The notes: generated by a model not told the origin, from the sequence alone. Counted from the first letter of the stretch, positions 44,976-54,567 are shown. The stretch: 64,000 nucleotides of DNA from Vibrio tubiashii (GCF_028551255.1 NZ_CP117029.1:1488001-1552000), one strand, 5' to 3'. Translations and numbers: made by a program.

Positions 44976-45809
44976 ATGATTAAAGTTGGTCAGATTAACC
45001 ACTTAGAAGTAGTAAAAAGAGCCGATTTCGGCCTATTTCTTGATGCTGGCGATTATGGTACGACCTTGTTGCCAAATCGATTTGTTCCAGAAGGTGTAGA
45101 AGTAGGTGATTCTCTAGACGCTTTTTTATACTTCGATTCTGACAGTCAGTTAGTCGCCACAACTGAAACGCCAATCGCTCAAGTGGGTGAATGGGGTTTG
45201 ATGAAAATTGAAGGTGTGAACTCTACGGGCGCATTTGCCGATTGGGGTATTAAGGGCAAAGATCTACTTATTCCTTTTAGTGAGCAGCGTGCTCGTTTTG
45301 CAGCGGGGCAAACTGTTTTAGTTTACGTCTACACCGATAAGGCATCAGGTCGTATTGTAGGTACCACTAAATTTAACAAGTGGCTTGATAAGACGCCAGC
45401 AAACTACCAACGCAATCAACAGGTGGATCTAATTATCGCAGAGCGAAGCGACTTAGGTTTCAAAGCGATTGTTGAAGGTCAGCACTGGGGTATGATCTTT
45501 AAATCTGACGTGTTCGGTAAGCTGTTTATTGGCAAAAAGCTTAAGGGATACATCAAGAGCGTTCGTGAAGATGGCAAGATCGATCTTTCTCTACAGAAGG
45601 TAGGTGTTGGCAAAATGGACGACTTGAGTCAGAAGGTTCTGGACTTGTTAGAGAAGAAAGGGGGTTTCCTTCCTCTTAATGACAAATCTTCTCCAGAAGC
45701 AATTTTTGCTGCCTTCCGCACCAGTAAAGGCACGTTTAAGAAAACAATCGGTGGATTATACAAGCAAGGAAAGATCGTTATCGATAAAGAAGGCATTCGC
45801 CTTGCTTAG
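44976..45809 (+). CDS. cvfB: S1-domain RNA-binding protein CvfB (YitL-like)
   Basis: 277 residues: three S1-like domains (KVGQINHLEVVKRADFGLFL; EWGLMKIEGVNSTGAFADWG; QVDLIIAERSDLGFKAIVEG with IKSVREDGKIDLSLQ) followed by a C-terminal winged helix (LEKKGGFLPLNDKSSPEAIF, KGTFKKTIGGLYKQGKIVI). This is the CvfB arrangement, an RNA-binding regulator in staphylococci; exact role in gammaproteobacteria is not known. Ends near a structured intergenic segment. Confidence 0.87.
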   Translation: MIKVGQINHLEVVKRADFGLFLDAGDYGTTLLPNRFVPEGVEVGDSLDAFLYFDSDSQLVATTETPIAQVGEWGLMKIEGVNSTGAFADWGIKGKDLLIPFSEQRARFAAGQTVLVYVYTDKASGRIVGTTKFNKWLDKTPANYQRNQQVDLIIAERSDLGFKAIVEGQHWGMIFKSDVFGKLFIGKKLKGYIKSVREDGKIDLSLQKVGVGKMDDLSQKVLDLLEKKGGFLPLNDKSSPEAIFAAFRTSKGTFKKTIGGLYKQGKIVIDKEGIRLA

Positions 45810-45831
45810 TTAAAATTTGAAGCCGCTTCCA

Positions 45832-45867
45832 TAAAAAAAGGCCCAATGCTGATCCTGCTTTGGGCCT
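45832..45867 (-). terminator. Terminator-like hairpin, probable end of rsmF transcript
   Basis: AGGCCCAA (45839-45846) pairs with TTGGGCCT (45860-45867); on the minus strand seven Ts follow. It lies about 130 bases past the rsmF stop and 22 bases past the cvfB stop, and lacks a T-run in the cvfB direction. Confidence 0.6.
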
Positions 45868-45875
45868 AGGGGAAG

Positions 45876-45965
45876 GGCTCATAGAGAGCCTGCGCTAACT
45901 GTTTGAATTTCCGACTTTATCCATACCTAAAGTGTAGTCCAAGATTCGGAAATCGCTAGGCTCTC
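45876..45965. other. Structured intergenic segment between cvfB and rsmF
   Basis: Nested inverted repeats: outer GAGAGCCT (45884-45891) with AGGCTCTC (45958-45965); inner ATTTCCGA (45907-45914) with TCGGAAAT (45946-45953); innermost CTTTA (45915-45919) with TAAAG (45928-45932). GGCTC at 45876-45880 can pair instead with GAGCC at 45886-45890. Could be a small RNA or structured 3' UTR. Confidence 0.45.
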
Positions 45966-45993
45966 ATAGAATTTCATACTATTGTTTTACCGA

Positions 45994-47415
45994 TTAGAAT
46001 AGATTTTTATCTCTTACCAATTCACGCGGTAAACCATTCTTAATTCGATTTCCAACCCATTTTCCTAGACCAATCACGTCGTTACCTAATTTAACGATCA
46101 CTTCGCCCTTACCAGATAGCTCCTCTGGTCGAACATCACGCCCCATAAACCATTCTCTAGCATCGTCGACTGAAAGTGCTACTGATGTCGTCTCAGTTCC
46201 GCTTGCAAGTGCTGTTGCCACTTGATGCTGCCAGCGGTAACCTTTTTTATGAGCTTCTGCGATTTTTATACCCATTCGAGAAAAGCGTAGTTCACCTAGC
46301 ATAGGTTCCAACGCATTCGGGAATAGCCATACATCGTTGTCTCGCAGCCATACTGAGCTGTCGGCGGGCAGGTCGATATCCAAGGTTGCTTTAAGCTGGG
46401 TTTGAATATCAGCTTGGGTTTTAGCGTTGGCTTTTTCGAAAGGGAACTTGCCCAATCTTTTCTTAACTTTCGGTGCTTCGACCGAACCAAGCTTTCGTAT
46501 GCGGGCAACAAAGAAGCCTTCGCAGTCATAAACTTGAGGGAATATGTGCAAGAAACCCTCTTCAGTTAGAGCTTTGTCCGCATCTGGGAAAAGATTGTTC
46601 AAGCTTTCAAAACTCACTTTTTCATCGAACATCTCTTTCAGGTGATGACAAACTTGTTGATTTTCTTCAATGCTCAACGTACAGGTGGAGTACACCATCA
46701 CGCCACCTGGTTTTAAGGCATGAAACGCACTTTCGATCAGATCTTTTTGAGTATCTGAAATGGAGATAACCGACTCTTTTGTCCAGTTTTTCATTGCGTC
46801 TGCATCTTTGCGGACGGTTCCTTCCCCAGAACAAGGTGCATCAATCAGTACCGCATCAAACTGCTCTGGAAGCCAGCCTCCGAAAACGCGACCATCGAAG
46901 TTGCTTAATGCCGCATTGCGCACACCACAACGCTCAATATTGGCATGCAGGACTTTGACTCGGCTAGAAGAAAACTCATTCGCTACCAATACGCCGTTAT
47001 TCTCCATACAAGCAGCGATTTGAGTCGTCTTAGAGCCTGGTGCAGCCGCCATATCGAGCACGCTTTCAAACTCTTCGCTTTGTTTAAACAACGCAGAGAC
47101 CGGCATCATTGAACTGGCTTCTTGAATGTAGAACAGACCAGACATATGCTCTGCGGTGTTTCCTAATGGAACTTCAGATTCATCTGCCTCGATCCAAAAA
47201 CCTTCTTCGCACCAAGGTACTGCTTCTAATTGCCAACCTTTACTTTTCGCTCGCTCAAGAAATTCTTCTACGGTTATTTTCAGTGTATTAACACGAATAC
47301 TCTTGCGAAGAGGGCGCTGACATGCAGCGACGAAATCGTCCATGTTCAGACCTTGAGGAAGAATGGATTCGATTTCAGACAGGAACTCTTCTGGTAGATA
47401 AACGTTATGATGCAA
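45994..47415 (-). CDS. rsmF: 16S rRNA m5C1407 methyltransferase RsmF
   Basis: 473 residues. Methylates C1407 of 16S rRNA using SAM. NOL1/NOP2/Sun motifs: VLDMAAAPGSKTTQIA (SAM binding), VLIDAPCSGEGTVRKD and VMVYSTCTLSIEENQ, the two cysteines of the catalytic pair. C-terminal region (RMGIKIAEAHKKGYRWQHQ, LGKWVGNRIKNGLPRELV) matches YebU-type PUA-like extensions. It is the gene after letB, as in E. coli yebSTU. Confidence 0.93.
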   Translation of the reverse strand: MHHNVYLPEEFLSEIESILPQGLNMDDFVAACQRPLRKSIRVNTLKITVEEFLERAKSKGWQLEAVPWCEEGFWIEADESEVPLGNTAEHMSGLFYIQEASSMMPVSALFKQSEEFESVLDMAAAPGSKTTQIAACMENNGVLVANEFSSSRVKVLHANIERCGVRNAALSNFDGRVFGGWLPEQFDAVLIDAPCSGEGTVRKDADAMKNWTKESVISISDTQKDLIESAFHALKPGGVMVYSTCTLSIEENQQVCHHLKEMFDEKVSFESLNNLFPDADKALTEEGFLHIFPQVYDCEGFFVARIRKLGSVEAPKVKKRLGKFPFEKANAKTQADIQTQLKATLDIDLPADSSVWLRDNDVWLFPNALEPMLGELRFSRMGIKIAEAHKKGYRWQHQVATALASGTETTSVALSVDDAREWFMGRDVRPEELSGKGEVIVKLGNDVIGLGKWVGNRIKNGLPRELVRDKNLF

Positions 47416-47460
47416 AGCTATGTCTCGACTGGCTTAAAAGGTCGCTGATTATAGCCAAAT

Positions 47461-47493
47461 AAAAGAAAAAACGCAGCGGTTAGGCTGCGTTTT
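47461..47493 (-). terminator. Terminator after letB
   Basis: AAAACGCAGC / GCTGCGTTTT with loop GGTTAG; on the minus strand a T-rich run (TTTTTTCTTTT) follows. Located between letB and rsmF, so rsmF may be transcribed separately. Confidence 0.82.
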
Positions 47494-47524
47494 ATTGAGT
47501 GAATAGTGAAGAAATCGTTGAGTG

Positions 47525-50158
47525 CTAGGGTTTAGGAATCGCCGCTCGCCATTCTTTCCAACCATCTTCTGCTTTAGCGTAAAGATAGAAGGATTGACCT
47601 TGCTCAGCGATTGGTTCTAGCTGCTTTTGTTCTGGTGTGGAGAAGGTGATACCCCCACGAACTAAACTATCAAATGTTCCCGCCTTGATGTTTGCTCCGG
47701 TGAGACCGATAGAAACGTCCACACCTGATGTATTCCAGAAAACACTATTGCGTCGTACCAGATAGGCGTAGTTAGGGTCAATAACAACCGTCGAAACCAC
47801 GCGGTCAGCGAACTCACCCAACTCAACCTTAGTCACTTCACCGACTTCAATCTCTCGGTAAAGGACAGGTGTACCGGCGCTGATTGAGCCGCGAGATTCA
47901 CTTTGCAGAGTAAAGGTAACGCCACGGATAGCTTTCTTATTGGTATGCAAAGCGAACTGGTTCTTCGATTTACCCTTACCTGGTTGTACGCTGATGGATT
48001 GCGCGAGCAAGTTCTGAATATTCTTCACACCACGAAGTCCAACTTCGGCTTTTGGTAGCCAGAAGTAAGAACCTTCAACGGCAATCGTATCAGTGTATTC
48101 CGGAAGAATACGCGCTTTGACTTCGACACTCTTACGGTCAAAGTTAGGCACCACAAGCGTTACTTCACCGACTTTTACACCGTTATAGTTGATGCTTGTT
48201 CCCTTAGAAAGCGTGTTCTCGCCTTCAAGCGTCAGGGTAATCACTTGGCCAAACTTACGAGCCGTCTTGAAATCTTTATACAGTAGCCATTTGTCATTTT
48301 GCTTGTTGTCGACGCCAGGCAGTGAGTCAAACGCGATGCCACCTTGAATCAGTGATTTGAGTGGCGCGGCCTTAACATTAATACCCGCAAGGCTGGCATC
48401 AATCTCGACGCCGGAGCGATTCCAAAACACAGTTTGTTCTGTGACTAAATGTTTATACTGGTTTTCGATACTGGCTGAGATAATGACGCCACCATCAACT
48501 AGATAGAAATCAGCCACGTTACCAACTTGAAGGTTACGATAGAGCAGTGGGCTACCTTTGCTAATCGGAGGCAACTCGTTAGCGTACATCGTTAACTTAG
48601 TCGAACCAGACATATTGTACTTCGCCAGTTCAGCCAACGACTTACTTGGGTAGAGTCGATACTCTTCCAGCGCGTTTTCTTTTCCTTCACTGACAAAACT
48701 GATGGAACCGGTCAGAAGTTGCTTAGCGGGTGGAACGCTGATGTTTAGCCCAGATTCTGTCAATTCAGCACTGGCACTGCCGGTCACAAAGAAACGGTTC
48801 TGAGATTTGATCAAATGGGCGTAATCGCTATCAACTAAAGCGTCGAGTTGAACTTTATCGTCCACTAAACGAACTTGAGTCACACTACCGACACTAATAC
48901 CGCGGTAGAGAATATGTGCCCCCTCATCTAAGCCAAATGAGTTGTCTGCAACCAAGTGAACCGACACCGAGCGAGCTTGCTGGCGATTAAACTCATCTTT
49001 TCGAACGGCACTAAATTTACGTGAGCGATTTCCTTCACCCGGAACAATCGTTAAGAAGTTACCTTTAACGATGTTGGCAATGTTTTCCACACCAGAAAGC
49101 GACACTTTGGCTTCTTCGAGAATAAATTTACTGCCAGTGGTCAGCATATCGCTGAAAGCGGGTTGAATGGCTGCTGAAGCGATAATGCTTTCACGTCCAT
49201 TACTCAGTTCTAAATCAGTGATCTGGCCGATTTCGATACCGCGATACATGATTGGCGCACCGTTTTCACTGATGTTGTTGTTGTCAGGAAGCTCAACCTT
49301 AATTGCAATACCACGACCCGCCGTTTTGATATCGGGGTAGAGTCTAAATTCAGTGTTGTCAGCAACAGGCGCACCTCCATCTGGAGAGTCAACGGCGATA
49401 GAGCCGCCAATTAATGCGCTGAAGCTTTCAAGGCGCACATCGACACCTTCAAAACCAATATTGGCCCCAATACCGCTTACGTTCCAAAAGCGACTGTCAT
49501 CTGTGATGATATGTCGGTATTCATCTTGGATAGATGCTTGAATCACGACGTGTTTTGAATCTGAATGGAGCTGATAGCTATATACTTCGCCAATTGGGAT
49601 TTTACGATACACAATTTGCGAACCAACAGAGATTCCTCCAAGGTCACGCGCTTTGAGTGAAATATTCAAGCCTTCACTTGCCATAAGATCAGATGGCGCT
49701 CGCTCTAGAGCCGTAAATTCTGTTTCGGGTTCTGATGGGTTACTGCTCGGTGATATGGCGATGTAGTTGCCCGAAACGAGCGCATCGAGTCCGGAGATCC
49801 CTGATAGGCTCGCGGTAGGCTTGACCATCCAAAATCGAGTCTCTTTCGTCAGTAGCTTAGTTGCTTCAGGGTAAATATCTGCATCTACATAAATACTTTG
49901 TAAGTCTTCCGCTAGGTTGATGTCTTTCACCATACCCACTTCTAGACCTTGGTAGCGAATCGTTGTTCTACCTGCAATTAGGCCTTGTGCATCAGAAAAG
50001 TAGATCTGCACGCGCTGCCCAGCATCTTGAACCGCTTTAAACACCAACCATCCTGCTAATACCATGGTCAATATAGGTAGCAGCCACAATGGCGATAGCC
50101 CTTTATTACGCTTGATATTAGGCGAGTAAGAGTTTTGTGTCGGAGAAGGATTACTCAT
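47525..50158 (-). CDS. letB: Seven-MCE-domain lipid-transport protein LetB (YebT)
   Basis: 877 residues, the same as E. coli YebT. One N-terminal membrane helix (LWLLPILTMVLAGWLVFKAV) then seven tandem MCE domains in the periplasm, each recognisable by G-x-x-I-x-Y-x-G-x-x-V-G-x-V variants: GRTTIRYQGLEVGMVKDI, GSQIVYRKIPIGEVYSY, GAPIMYRGIEIGQITDL, GAHILYRGISVGSVTQV, GSPLLYRNLQVGNVADF, GTSINYNGVKVGEVTLV, GTPVLYREIEVGEVTKV. In E. coli LetB stacks into a tunnel spanning the periplasm for phospholipid movement. Three-domain PqiB is excluded by length. Start overlaps the letA stop by 8 bases, indicating coupling. Confidence 0.95.
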   Translation of the reverse strand: MSNPSPTQNSYSPNIKRNKGLSPLWLLPILTMVLAGWLVFKAVQDAGQRVQIYFSDAQGLIAGRTTIRYQGLEVGMVKDINLAEDLQSIYVDADIYPEATKLLTKETRFWMVKPTASLSGISGLDALVSGNYIAISPSSNPSEPETEFTALERAPSDLMASEGLNISLKARDLGGISVGSQIVYRKIPIGEVYSYQLHSDSKHVVIQASIQDEYRHIITDDSRFWNVSGIGANIGFEGVDVRLESFSALIGGSIAVDSPDGGAPVADNTEFRLYPDIKTAGRGIAIKVELPDNNNISENGAPIMYRGIEIGQITDLELSNGRESIIASAAIQPAFSDMLTTGSKFILEEAKVSLSGVENIANIVKGNFLTIVPGEGNRSRKFSAVRKDEFNRQQARSVSVHLVADNSFGLDEGAHILYRGISVGSVTQVRLVDDKVQLDALVDSDYAHLIKSQNRFFVTGSASAELTESGLNISVPPAKQLLTGSISFVSEGKENALEEYRLYPSKSLAELAKYNMSGSTKLTMYANELPPISKGSPLLYRNLQVGNVADFYLVDGGVIISASIENQYKHLVTEQTVFWNRSGVEIDASLAGINVKAAPLKSLIQGGIAFDSLPGVDNKQNDKWLLYKDFKTARKFGQVITLTLEGENTLSKGTSINYNGVKVGEVTLVVPNFDRKSVEVKARILPEYTDTIAVEGSYFWLPKAEVGLRGVKNIQNLLAQSISVQPGKGKSKNQFALHTNKKAIRGVTFTLQSESRGSISAGTPVLYREIEVGEVTKVELGEFADRVVSTVVIDPNYAYLVRRNSVFWNTSGVDVSIGLTGANIKAGTFDSLVRGGITFSTPEQKQLEPIAEQGQSFYLYAKAEDGWKEWRAAIPKP

Positions 50159-51410
50159 TTAGTGACTCTTTGTTTTTGTTTTCGTCTGGGTAGTTATCCC
50201 AAATCAACCTCGGATCCATGCTTTCTGCTGCTAGCATTGTCAATACAACAACAATACCAAATGCAACCGCCCCATACCCGGGCGTGAAATCAAGGATTTG
50301 GCCTCGATCAACTAATGTCATCATGATGGAGATAACGAACAAGTCCATCATGGACCATCGACCGATCCACTTAATAATGAAATAGATGGTCATTCTGTGT
50401 CTGTGGTAGACCTTACGCTTAAACTGGATGGCGAGTAGTAGATAGGACAAGCCAAGAATTTTCGCGACAGGTACCACAATACTGGCGACAAAGATGATGA
50501 CGGCAATTCCCGTCATGCCGCTTTTGACTAAAGAGGCGACCCCTGAAAAGATCGTATCTTCCAACCGCTTACCATTGGTTAAAAGAATGGAAATAGGGAT
50601 TAAGTTGGCTGGAAAAATCGCAATCGAAGCGGCAATGAGGTAAGCCCACGTTTTTTGAATCGAACGCGGCTTACGGTGGTGAATAGGGCTATGACAGCGT
50701 TTGCACTCAGTCCCTTCAGGTTGAGATAGGTGACAATGGTGACAGTGTAGCGTTTTTTCTGTTGCAGCGTACTTGTCTTCTGGCTCATACACTTCCCAGT
50801 ACCTGCGGACACTCACACGAGTAACAAGTAGCACGGTTGATACCTGAAGAAGCAGTAGACCTATCAAACCGGGCCCAACAATGATGTCTGAATAGTCTTG
50901 TAGTTTGAAACAAGAAATGGCGATGCTCACCAAGAACACGTCGATCATCACCCAAGGTTTTAAGTGTTGAACAAGGGCTAACGATATCTTGAGTAGTTTA
51001 AACTGGTGATACTTTAAGGCGATATGCGCCGTCACTACTGAACTGCAAACAATCAACGGGGCGATAGAACTACAGAAAAAGATCAGTAATGACAGCATAA
51101 CGAAGCCTTCTTGAAACAGAGTAAAGACTCCGTCCGGAAGGGTCGCAGGTATCATGACGCCAAACAGGCGAATACTAATAAAATCGAAAAAGTGGGAAGG
51201 AATAAACAGTAGCAGACAGGTCAGCGCAATCGCGAGATTACCTGAAAGAGAAGGGCGACCGCCTCGGTATAATTTGGTATTACATCGAGGGCAATAGGCA
51301 CTTTTACCGCGCTCGACGGTCACCAAGTCGACAGGGAGCTCACAGCCATCGCATAGTCGAATCGACGTTAAGGTCGATGAGTGGGCGCGGAGAGGTTGAG
51401 GGGGGCTCAT
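50151..51410 (-). CDS. letA: Lipid-transport inner-membrane protein LetA (YebS)
   Basis: 419 residues, PqiA-like inner-membrane partner of LetB. Two tandem modules, each with a zinc-ribbon (CDGCELPV with CPRCNTKL; CHHCHLSQPEGTECKRC) and four membrane helices (such as IALTCLLLFIPSHFF and WAYLIAASIAIFPANLIPI). Start ATG 51410 is preceded by GGAGGGGAG. It follows the ABC exporter gene by 33 bases and overlaps letB by 8 bases. Confidence 0.93.
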   Translation of the reverse strand: MSPPQPLRAHSSTLTSIRLCDGCELPVDLVTVERGKSAYCPRCNTKLYRGGRPSLSGNLAIALTCLLLFIPSHFFDFISIRLFGVMIPATLPDGVFTLFQEGFVMLSLLIFFCSSIAPLIVCSSVVTAHIALKYHQFKLLKISLALVQHLKPWVMIDVFLVSIAISCFKLQDYSDIIVGPGLIGLLLLQVSTVLLVTRVSVRRYWEVYEPEDKYAATEKTLHCHHCHLSQPEGTECKRCHSPIHHRKPRSIQKTWAYLIAASIAIFPANLIPISILLTNGKRLEDTIFSGVASLVKSGMTGIAVIIFVASIVVPVAKILGLSYLLLAIQFKRKVYHRHRMTIYFIIKWIGRWSMMDLFVISIMMTLVDRGQILDFTPGYGAVAFGIVVVLTMLAAESMDPRLIWDNYPDENKNKESLNE

Positions 51411-51443
51411 TGCTCCCCTCCGTTCAAATAGGCATAGGAATGG

Positions 51444-53240
51444 TTAACTGTGCGATTGCACATTACCATATAATGTTTGATATAAACCTTGTTGTTCAAC
51501 CAACTCTCCGTGTGTACCCGCTTGGCTAACTTGCCCATCTTCTAGTACGTAAATTAGGTCTGCTTGTTTCACTGCAGATAATCGGTGCGCTACGATCAGT
51601 GTAGTACGACCTTTCAAAAATTCTGTTAGCGCTTTATGCAAGGCGGCTTCTGTCGCTGTATCAAGGGCGGACGTTGCTTCATCCAAAATAACAAACTTAG
51701 GATTACTTAAAATCATTCGCGCAATGGCTAAACGCTGCCTTTGACCACCAGACAAACGGATACCACTTCGACCTATTTGTGTTTCTAAGCCGTCACTTAA
51801 TTGGCTAATGACATCTTGCATTTGTGCGATTTCAAGTGCCCGCCACAACTGCAAATCATCGTAGGTCGAACCAAGGGTCAGATTATGCCTTAAAGTGTCA
51901 TTAAATAGTATAGGCTGTTGTAATACAACGGCAATTTGGTCTCTAATTATGTCAAAACTGATATCGTCAGTGGTTTGACCATTAAATCGTATTGAGCCTG
52001 AATTCGCCTGATAAACACCGATTAGCAGTTGGATCAGTGTTGATTTTCCGCCACCACTAGCACCAACCAATGCTACCTTTTTTCCGGCCGGAATAGACAG
52101 ATTAAGATTGGTTAAGACCTGAGTTTCTTCATTATAAGAGAAGTTTACATCTTCTATCTCGATATCTACTTCTCGGTCTTGAGTAAATGGATTGACCTTG
52201 CTGACAGGTCGATGCTCTTCCTCTAAATCGAGTAGGGCATTGATACGTTTTAACGCTGCTTTCGCGCTGTACCAAGAGAACTGAATACCCAATAGCTCCT
52301 GCACAGGAGAAAGCATAAACCACAAGTAGCCAAAGACAGCGAAAATCTGGCCGATGGTCAGGTCGCTAAACAGCACCATTAGCATGGCGACTGCTCGGAA
52401 CAACTCAAAGCCTAGCAAAAATAGTAGGAATGACACTCTTCCTGCCGCTTCTGATTGCCAAGCATATTTATCCGCATCAACACGAATCTGGTTAGCTTGA
52501 TCCTTGAGTTCATTGAGGAACTCTCGTTCTCTATTAGCGGCGCGCAGTTGATAAATACCGTCCAAGGTTTCAACCAAGCGATTTTGAAAGCGTTCAAAAG
52601 ATTGGTTCTCACGTTTTTTAAGGTGCTTAACCTTGCTACCTAGCTTGCGAGAGAAATAAATGACAACCGGATTAACCAGTAATATAAACAGTCCAAGACG
52701 CCAATCTAGCCATAGTAGAACGCCCGCTGTACCAATGACGGTCAACAGGCTAATTAAAAACTTACTCAGTGTAGAGCCAATGAACTGGTCGATAGTCTCT
52801 ATATCAGTGATAAGGTGCGCATTGATGCCACCGCTGCCACGCGTTTCGTATTGACGAATGCTAATGCGCCCAAGCTTATCGATCATCTTGCTGCGCATTT
52901 GGAAGGTAATGGTTTTTGACACCAGGGTAAATTGGCGGCTTTGAAGGATGCTGAGTGCTTGGCTCGCACTGCGCATAATGACCACCAGCAATAGAGTCAG
53001 CGCGATGTAGCCTGTCGGTGTCTGCATTGAAGTAGGCAGCATGGCATTCATCGCCTCTAGCCCTTTACCCGGTTGATTGAGAAGGACTTCATCCACCATA
53101 AGCGGCATTAATAGAGGGATCGGCACGCTGATTAAGGTCGCAATCAGCGCGATGACATTGGCAAGTATTAGTTTCGACTTGTGCTTTTTTACTTGAGTTA
53201 TCAACCAAGAACGGCTAATAGTGTTGGGATTATCGATCAT
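51444..53240 (-). CDS. ABC exporter, fused membrane and ATPase domains (MsbA-like)
   Basis: 598 residues, a half-transporter that acts as a homodimer. Residues about 1-310 are six membrane helices (LILANVIALIATLISVPIPL at the start); 350-598 are the ATPase: Walker A GASGGGKST, Q-loop VLQQPIL, signature LSGGQRQRLAIARM, Walker B FVILDEATSALD, switch His in VAHRLSAV. No peptidase C39 domain, so it is not the usual type I adhesin exporter. It lies 33 bases ahead of letA on the same strand; a lipid substrate is a reasonable inference, not shown. A Fur-like box sits just upstream of its start; no strong ribosome binding site is seen. Confidence 0.88.
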   Translation of the reverse strand: MIDNPNTISRSWLITQVKKHKSKLILANVIALIATLISVPIPLLMPLMVDEVLLNQPGKGLEAMNAMLPTSMQTPTGYIALTLLLVVIMRSASQALSILQSRQFTLVSKTITFQMRSKMIDKLGRISIRQYETRGSGGINAHLITDIETIDQFIGSTLSKFLISLLTVIGTAGVLLWLDWRLGLFILLVNPVVIYFSRKLGSKVKHLKKRENQSFERFQNRLVETLDGIYQLRAANREREFLNELKDQANQIRVDADKYAWQSEAAGRVSFLLFLLGFELFRAVAMLMVLFSDLTIGQIFAVFGYLWFMLSPVQELLGIQFSWYSAKAALKRINALLDLEEEHRPVSKVNPFTQDREVDIEIEDVNFSYNEETQVLTNLNLSIPAGKKVALVGASGGGKSTLIQLLIGVYQANSGSIRFNGQTTDDISFDIIRDQIAVVLQQPILFNDTLRHNLTLGSTYDDLQLWRALEIAQMQDVISQLSDGLETQIGRSGIRLSGGQRQRLAIARMILSNPKFVILDEATSALDTATEAALHKALTEFLKGRTTLIVAHRLSAVKQADLIYVLEDGQVSQAGTHGELVEQQGLYQTLYGNVQSHS

Positions 53241-53243
53241 TAT

Positions 53244-53262
53244 AATGAGAATGCTTACTATT
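53244..53262. promoter_or_regulatory. Fur-box-like sequence at the ABC exporter start
   Basis: AATGAGAATGCTTACTATT resembles the iron-repressor consensus AATGA-N-AAT-N-ATT-N-TCATT at about 13 of 16 fixed positions. It lies 4 bases upstream of the exporter start codon and about 85 bases ahead of msrC. Confidence 0.35.
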
Positions 53263-53346
53263 TAATGTTTTGCGGCGATTGTACGCAGATTTATGTTAGA
53301 AGTCTCTAATTTTACAAAGGTCACGAATTTTCAAAAGGATGTAACA

Positions 53347-53820
53347 ATGAAAATAGAACATTACCACCGCTTAACCAAGCAAGCTGCGGCATTAATTGAA
53401 TCTGAAACCGATCTTATTGCGAATCTATCGAATGTCAGTGCTTTGCTTAACATGGAGTTAGACAACCTAAACTGGGTTGGTTTCTATCTAATGAAAGACG
53501 GTGAGTTAGTTCTTGGCCCATTCCAAGGTAAACCAGCTTGTGTTCGTATTCCTGTTGGTCGCGGTGTATGTGGAACAGCGGTAGCAACTAACACAGTACA
53601 ACGCATATACGATGTACATGAGTTTGAAGGTCATATTGCTTGTGATGCCGAGAGTAATTCTGAGCTAGTTATCCCATTTTCAATCAATGGTGAAATTGCT
53701 GGGGTACTAGATATTGATAGCCCTGATGTAGGCCGATTCAATGAAATTGATGAGGAAGGACTGACATTTTTGATGAGCGAAGTAGAAAAGCTGCTTAATT
53801 CACACGCTATCGGGGCATAA
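53347..53820 (+). CDS. msrC: Free methionine-(R)-sulfoxide reductase (GAF domain)
   Basis: 157 residues, a single GAF domain. Reduces free methionine-R-sulfoxide, part of oxidative damage repair in the cytosol. The three family cysteines are present with the E. coli spacing: Cys65 (KPACVRIP), Cys75 (GRGVCGTAV) and Cys99 (GHIACDAES). Start ATG 53347 has AAGGA upstream and gives MKIEHYHRLTKQ; the frame runs open from 53293 but lacks family likeness there. Followed by proQ. Confidence 0.93.
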   Translation: MKIEHYHRLTKQAAALIESETDLIANLSNVSALLNMELDNLNWVGFYLMKDGELVLGPFQGKPACVRIPVGRGVCGTAVATNTVQRIYDVHEFEGHIACDAESNSELVIPFSINGEIAGVLDIDSPDVGRFNEIDEEGLTFLMSEVEKLLNSHAIGA

Positions 53821-53920
53821 TTTGTCTATTGAGTGTGGTTTTTCGCTTGCAGGTCACTATAATACCTCAAATATTTAATTCTTAATGCTCGCGGGCAAGC
53901 CGCAATAACCAGGAATCCTC

Positions 53921-54550
53921 ATGGAAAACACTGAAAAGTTAAAAAACAGCAAAGAAGTTATCGCATATATTGCTGAATGTTTCCCTAAGTGCTTTACTTT
54001 AGAAGGTGAAGCAAAGCCACTTAAAATTGGTATTTTTCAAGATCTTGCGGAGCGTCTAACGGACGATCCAAAAGTAAGCAAAACTCAACTTCGTGCAGCG
54101 TTAAGACAATACACTTCATCATGGCGTTACCTTCACGGTGTGAAGCCTGGTGCAGTACGTGTAGATTTAGATGGCAACCCAGCAGGTGAGCTAGATGAAG
54201 AACACGTAGAACACGCGAAAACAGCACTAGCTGAGAGCAAAGCGAAAGTGCAAGCTCGTCGTAAAGAGCAAGCGCAAAAAGCTCGTGAAGAAGGCAAAGC
54301 GAAAGCTAAGCCAGCTGCGAAAAAGCCACAAGGCCGTCGCCCACAACAGAATAAAGTACAAAAAGCCAATAAGCCGGTAGAAACGCGTGCTTTGAATGCT
54401 GACGAAGTAAAAGTTGGCAATCAAGTAAACGTCAATATGGGTAAAGGAAACATGGCTGCGACTATCGTTGAAATCAATAAGGAAGATGTGCGTGTTCAAC
54501 TGTCTAACGGCCTACAAATGGTTGTAAAAGCGGAGCACCTACGCGCATAA
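53921..54550 (+). CDS. proQ: RNA chaperone ProQ
   Basis: 209 residues, a global RNA-binding protein for small RNAs and mRNA 3' ends. FinO-like domain at 1-120 ([64 protein letters not shown]), then a basic linker rich in Lys/Ala/Gln, and a C-terminal SH3-like (Tudor-like) domain ([32 protein letters not shown]). prc begins 17 bases later, the same pairing as in E. coli. Confidence 0.95.
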   Translation: MENTEKLKNSKEVIAYIAECFPKCFTLEGEAKPLKIGIFQDLAERLTDDPKVSKTQLRAALRQYTSSWRYLHGVKPGAVRVDLDGNPAGELDEEHVEHAKTALAESKAKVQARRKEQAQKAREEGKAKAKPAAKKPQGRRPQQNKVQKANKPVETRALNADEVKVGNQVNVNMGKGNMAATIVEINKEDVRVQLSNGLQMVVKAEHLRA

Positions 54551-54567
54551 AGGAGATACTCCTACGC

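Noticed and set aside
51444..53240. ABC exporter as the secretion ATPase of the giant adhesin
   Set aside because: It lacks the N-terminal peptidase-like domain of type I adhesin exporters, has no adaptor gene beside it and sits 20 kb away next to letAB.
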